From: Hungatella sp. UBA5982
GTDB lineage: Bacteria; Bacillota; Clostridia; Lachnospirales; Lachnospiraceae
DNA: 6,400 bases
Direction: 5' to 3'
Assembly (NCBI GenBank): GCA_002429965.1
Contig: DJBG01000216.1
Span: 3,775 to 10,174, forward strand
In this document: positions 4,174 through 6,400 of the stretch, piece after piece
Numbering within the stretch: position 1 is the first letter of the stretch
How the letters are laid out: every line of letters starts with the position of its first letter
Position numbers and translations under genes: made by a program
Notes under the pieces: generated by a model
Databases searched by the model: none
Seen by the model: the letters and a program-made list of their open reading frames with translations, nothing else
Told to the model about the DNA's origin: nothing

Positions 4174-6400
4174 CTATTTTCCGGAGAGCTTTTTTTCATA
4201 AGCTCTGTTTGCTATTGCATTGGCAAAAAAACCGCCGATGATCCGTTTCATCCCACGAAAGAAATGGCCGTTCACTGCCAAAACCATCCCCTCCGCCATT
4301 TCCATACTGACTGCTCCGCCGGTCATCTTAGCGATCCCACGGAACGGCATGTTATAAATGAATAAGAGATTCAGATCCGGCTTTCCCTTTTCTTCGCTCT
4401 TGTTTTTTAAGCCTGTAAGAATCCGCCAGACCAGTCTGGCCAACGGACTTTTGGCATAATACATCTGGCAGAGCGCATCATTTAAATTCAAATCTCCAGA
4501 CCATTTTCCCTCATGAATTGGATGCCCTAAAAGAGTCTCAAATTCTTTCTCAGACACCTGTCTGATCCTTCCGGTATAGTAAGATTCAAGGGTTTCCGCC
4601 TTATAAGGCCAATCTTTCGTGGTTCCTTCCCGGGTCACGGTCTGAAGCAGCCTGATATCCGCTACATTCGCACCGATGAAGATGGAATAAACGCCGCCCT
4701 CCACCTCAAAGCGGTTTGTCAGACTGTTCCAGTACCGGAATGTCTTATCATCAAAGGGGAGGGTGATTTCTTTACTTTCCCCTGCCTTTAAGAATACTTT
4801 TTTAAAGCCCTTCAGCTCTTTTTCAGGGCGGAATATCCTGCCCTTAGGTCCTCCCACATAAAGCTGGACAACTTCCTTTCCATCAAACGCTCCAGTGTTC
4901 GTCAGGGTAAAACGGACTTCATTTTCCAAGACCTCTAGGCTGTTATAAGAAAATGTGGTATAGGACAGCCCATAGCCAAAGGGATACTGCACCTTAACCC
5001 TCCCGGTATCATAATATCGGTAACCTACATAAATGCCCTCCCTGTACTGGGAGCAGCGCTCTGCTCCAGGAAAGTACCGGTAAGCCGGAGTGTCCTCATA
5101 CCGCAGCGGATAAGTCTCGCTCAGCCGGCCGGAAGGGTTCACTTCTCCGGTTATTACCCGAAGCATGGCGGACGGACCGGCTTCACCGCCTAAATAACCG
5201 TGGAGGAGGGATTTACAGCATTCATGCCACGGCATTTCTATGGCTGAACCCGCACTTAAGATTCCTACTATATTGGGGTTTGCCTCTGCCAGCGCAGTGA
5301 GCAGATTGATCTGGTTCCGGGGGATTCCCATATGGCTCCGGTCCATCCCCTCTGATTCACTGATTTCATCCAGACCAAAGCAGTAAAGCACCACATCGGC
5401 CTGGGCGGCAAGCTTTAAGGCCTCCTCTCTTAAGGTGAAATCATCCTTCCCACCACGGGAATAGCCTCTGGCACAACCGGCCACACTTAAAGGATAAGTC
5501 CTTATTATTCCATCCATATTTTCCACGCGGATAGGGTTGACCAGGGAAGATCCCGCCCCCTGATAGCGTGGGGCGAAGGCAAAGTCACCGATCAGCGCCA
5601 CCTTGCAGCCAGGGTTTAACGGAAGAAGTCCATCCTCATTCTTTAACAGCACGATGCTCTCCTCTTCCGCCTTTTCCGCCAGCTTGTGATGACCTTCCTG
5701 ATCAAAGGATTCCCGCTTGTTTTCCCGGTTCCCGGTAAGGGCAAACACCGCCTCCAGCAAATCGTCGACGCAGGAATCCAGCGCTTCCATGGAAAGGCTG
5801 CCGTTCTCCACTGCAGCGATCAGCTCTCTGGCAGAATGAAGGCCTGGGGAAGGCATTTCAAGGTTAGATCCTGCCGCCACCCCCTTCACATGGTCATTGG
5901 AACCGCCCCAGTCGGTGATAACGATGCCGTCAAATCCCCATTCCCCCCGAAGGATATCCCTTAGAAGGTGCTCATTTTCATTGGCATAGACACCGTTGAC
6001 CTCATTGTAACTGGTCATAATGGATCTTGCTCCGCCCTCTTTCACCGCAATTTCAAAGCCTTCCAGATAAATTTCTCTTAAGGTCCTTTCATCCACCACG
6101 GAATTCATGGCCATGCGGCGCAGTTCCTGGCTGTTGACTGCAAAATGCTTGGGACATGCATACACTCCCTGGCTCTGAATGCCTTTTATGTAGGCTGCCG
6201 CCAGTTTCCCGGACAAATAAGGATCTTCGGAGAAATATTCAAAATTCCTTCCGCAAAGGGGGCTTCTCTTTATATTAAGACCAGGCCCCAATAGGACGTT
6301 CACGTCCAGGGCCGAGGCTTCCTCTCCCAGAGCTTCCCCGATCTCCCTGCAAAGGTCCATATCCCAGCTGTTGGAGATGGACGCTGCCGTAGGAAAACAG
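4174..6400 (-). CDS. Glycoside hydrolase family 3 (beta-glucosidase-like), 5' end outside the window
   Basis: The minus-strand frame stays open from the window edge (CFPTAASISNSWD precedes an internal Met at 6360), so about 741 residues are visible and perhaps 70-90 are missing. Counting from that Met: residues 1-205 are the GH3 barrel, with NIKRSPLCGRNFEYFSEDP (29-47), the substrate-binding pair K71-H72 and nucleophile D150 in GIVITDWGG. Residues about 235-465 are the alpha/beta sandwich, with the acid/base candidate E337 in ESEGMDRSHMGIP. A fibronectin-III-like domain follows (about 485-575, with KEVVQLYVGG and EKELKGFKKV). The layout resembles clostridial BglB-type beta-glucosidases, which cleave terminal beta-D-glucosyl residues; xylosidase or other beta-glycosidase activity is equally possible. 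Residues about 580-728 form an additional C-terminal part not assigned to a known domain. Any secretion signal would lie in the missing N-terminus. A GtrA-like membrane protein gene follows after 13 nt. Both catalytic residues are present, so it should be active. Confidence 0.95.
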   Translation of the reverse strand, partial: CFPTAASISNSWDMDLCREIGEALGEEASALDVNVLLGPGLNIKRSPLCGRNFEYFSEDPYLSGKLAAAYIKGIQSQGVYACPKHFAVNSQELRRMAMNSVVDERTLREIYLEGFEIAVKEGGARSIMTSYNEVNGVYANENEHLLRDILRGEWGFDGIVITDWGGSNDHVKGVAAGSNLEMPSPGLHSARELIAAVENGSLSMEALDSCVDDLLEAVFALTGNRENKRESFDQEGHHKLAEKAEEESIVLLKNEDGLLPLNPGCKVALIGDFAFAPRYQGAGSSLVNPIRVENMDGIIRTYPLSVAGCARGYSRGGKDDFTLREEALKLAAQADVVLYCFGLDEISESEGMDRSHMGIPRNQINLLTALAEANPNIVGILSAGSAIEMPWHECCKSLLHGYLGGEAGPSAMLRVITGEVNPSGRLSETYPLRYEDTPAYRYFPGAERCSQYREGIYVGYRYYDTGRVKVQYPFGYGLSYTTFSYNSLEVLENEVRFTLTNTGAFDGKEVVQLYVGGPKGRIFRPEKELKGFKKVFLKAGESKEITLPFDDKTFRYWNSLTNRFEVEGGVYSIFIGANVADIRLLQTVTREGTTKDWPYKAETLESYYTGRIRQVSEKEFETLLGHPIHEGKWSGDLNLNDALCQMYYAKSPLARLVWRILTGLKNKSEEKGKPDLNLLFIYNMPFRGIAKMTGGAVSMEMAEGMVLAVNGHFFRGMKRIIGGFFANAIANRAYEKKLSGK

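Noticed and set aside
3704..4241. Plus-strand frames opposite the GtrA-like gene
   Set aside because: They lie on the complement of a well-supported membrane protein and show no domain or credible ribosome binding site.
5686..5964. 92-residue plus-strand frame inside the GH3 gene
   Set aside because: It is antisense to the conserved GH3 barrel including the nucleophile region and has no independent support.

Overview
The window reads as a chromosomal segment of an anaerobic, low-to-mid GC Firmicute, most likely a clostridium of the Lachnospiraceae type (Lacrimispora/Clostridium cluster XIVa-like). The evidence is two adjacent rubrerythrin-family proteins with strongly clostridial sequence, strong AGGAGG-type ribosome binding sites, an AgrC/AgrA-style GHKL/LytTR two-component pair, and a clostridial GH3 beta-glycosidase. 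The genus is inference from remembered family resemblance, not from a search.

Layout: (1) Positions 1-926, + strand: the 3' end of a probable reverse-rubrerythrin (NADH peroxidase), a 90-nt gap with a GC-rich stem-loop, then a complete classical rubrerythrin (390-926). Both are oxygen/peroxide defence proteins of anaerobes. (2) Positions 927-1414: no intact gene. It holds a nested hairpin terminator (985-1032), a minus-strand remnant of an M20-family metallopeptidase (only the last ~74 codons, 1061-1282), a 17-bp tandem repeat exactly where the recognisable peptidase homology fades, a perfect Shine-Dalgarno on the minus strand with no gene after it, and a plausible extended -10 promoter for the next operon. 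(3) Positions 1415-3467, + strand: a LytTR response regulator and a multi-pass GHKL sensor kinase, 4 nt apart, clearly one operon, closed by a perfect 18-bp-stem terminator that also serves the converging operon. (4) Positions 3566-6400, minus strand: a GH3 beta-glycosidase (5' end outside the window) followed after 13 nt by a GtrA-like four-helix membrane protein.

How they work together: the rubrerythrin pair is a peroxide-detoxification unit. The kinase/regulator pair is a self-contained signalling unit of the peptide-sensing class, but no signal peptide or processing gene is visible beside it. The GH3-GtrA pair links a glycosidase carrying an unusual ~150-residue C-terminal extension to a membrane protein of a family implicated in lipid-linked sugar translocation. 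That pairing is the least explained part of the window. No RNA genes, CRISPR arrays, insertion sequences or phage genes were seen.
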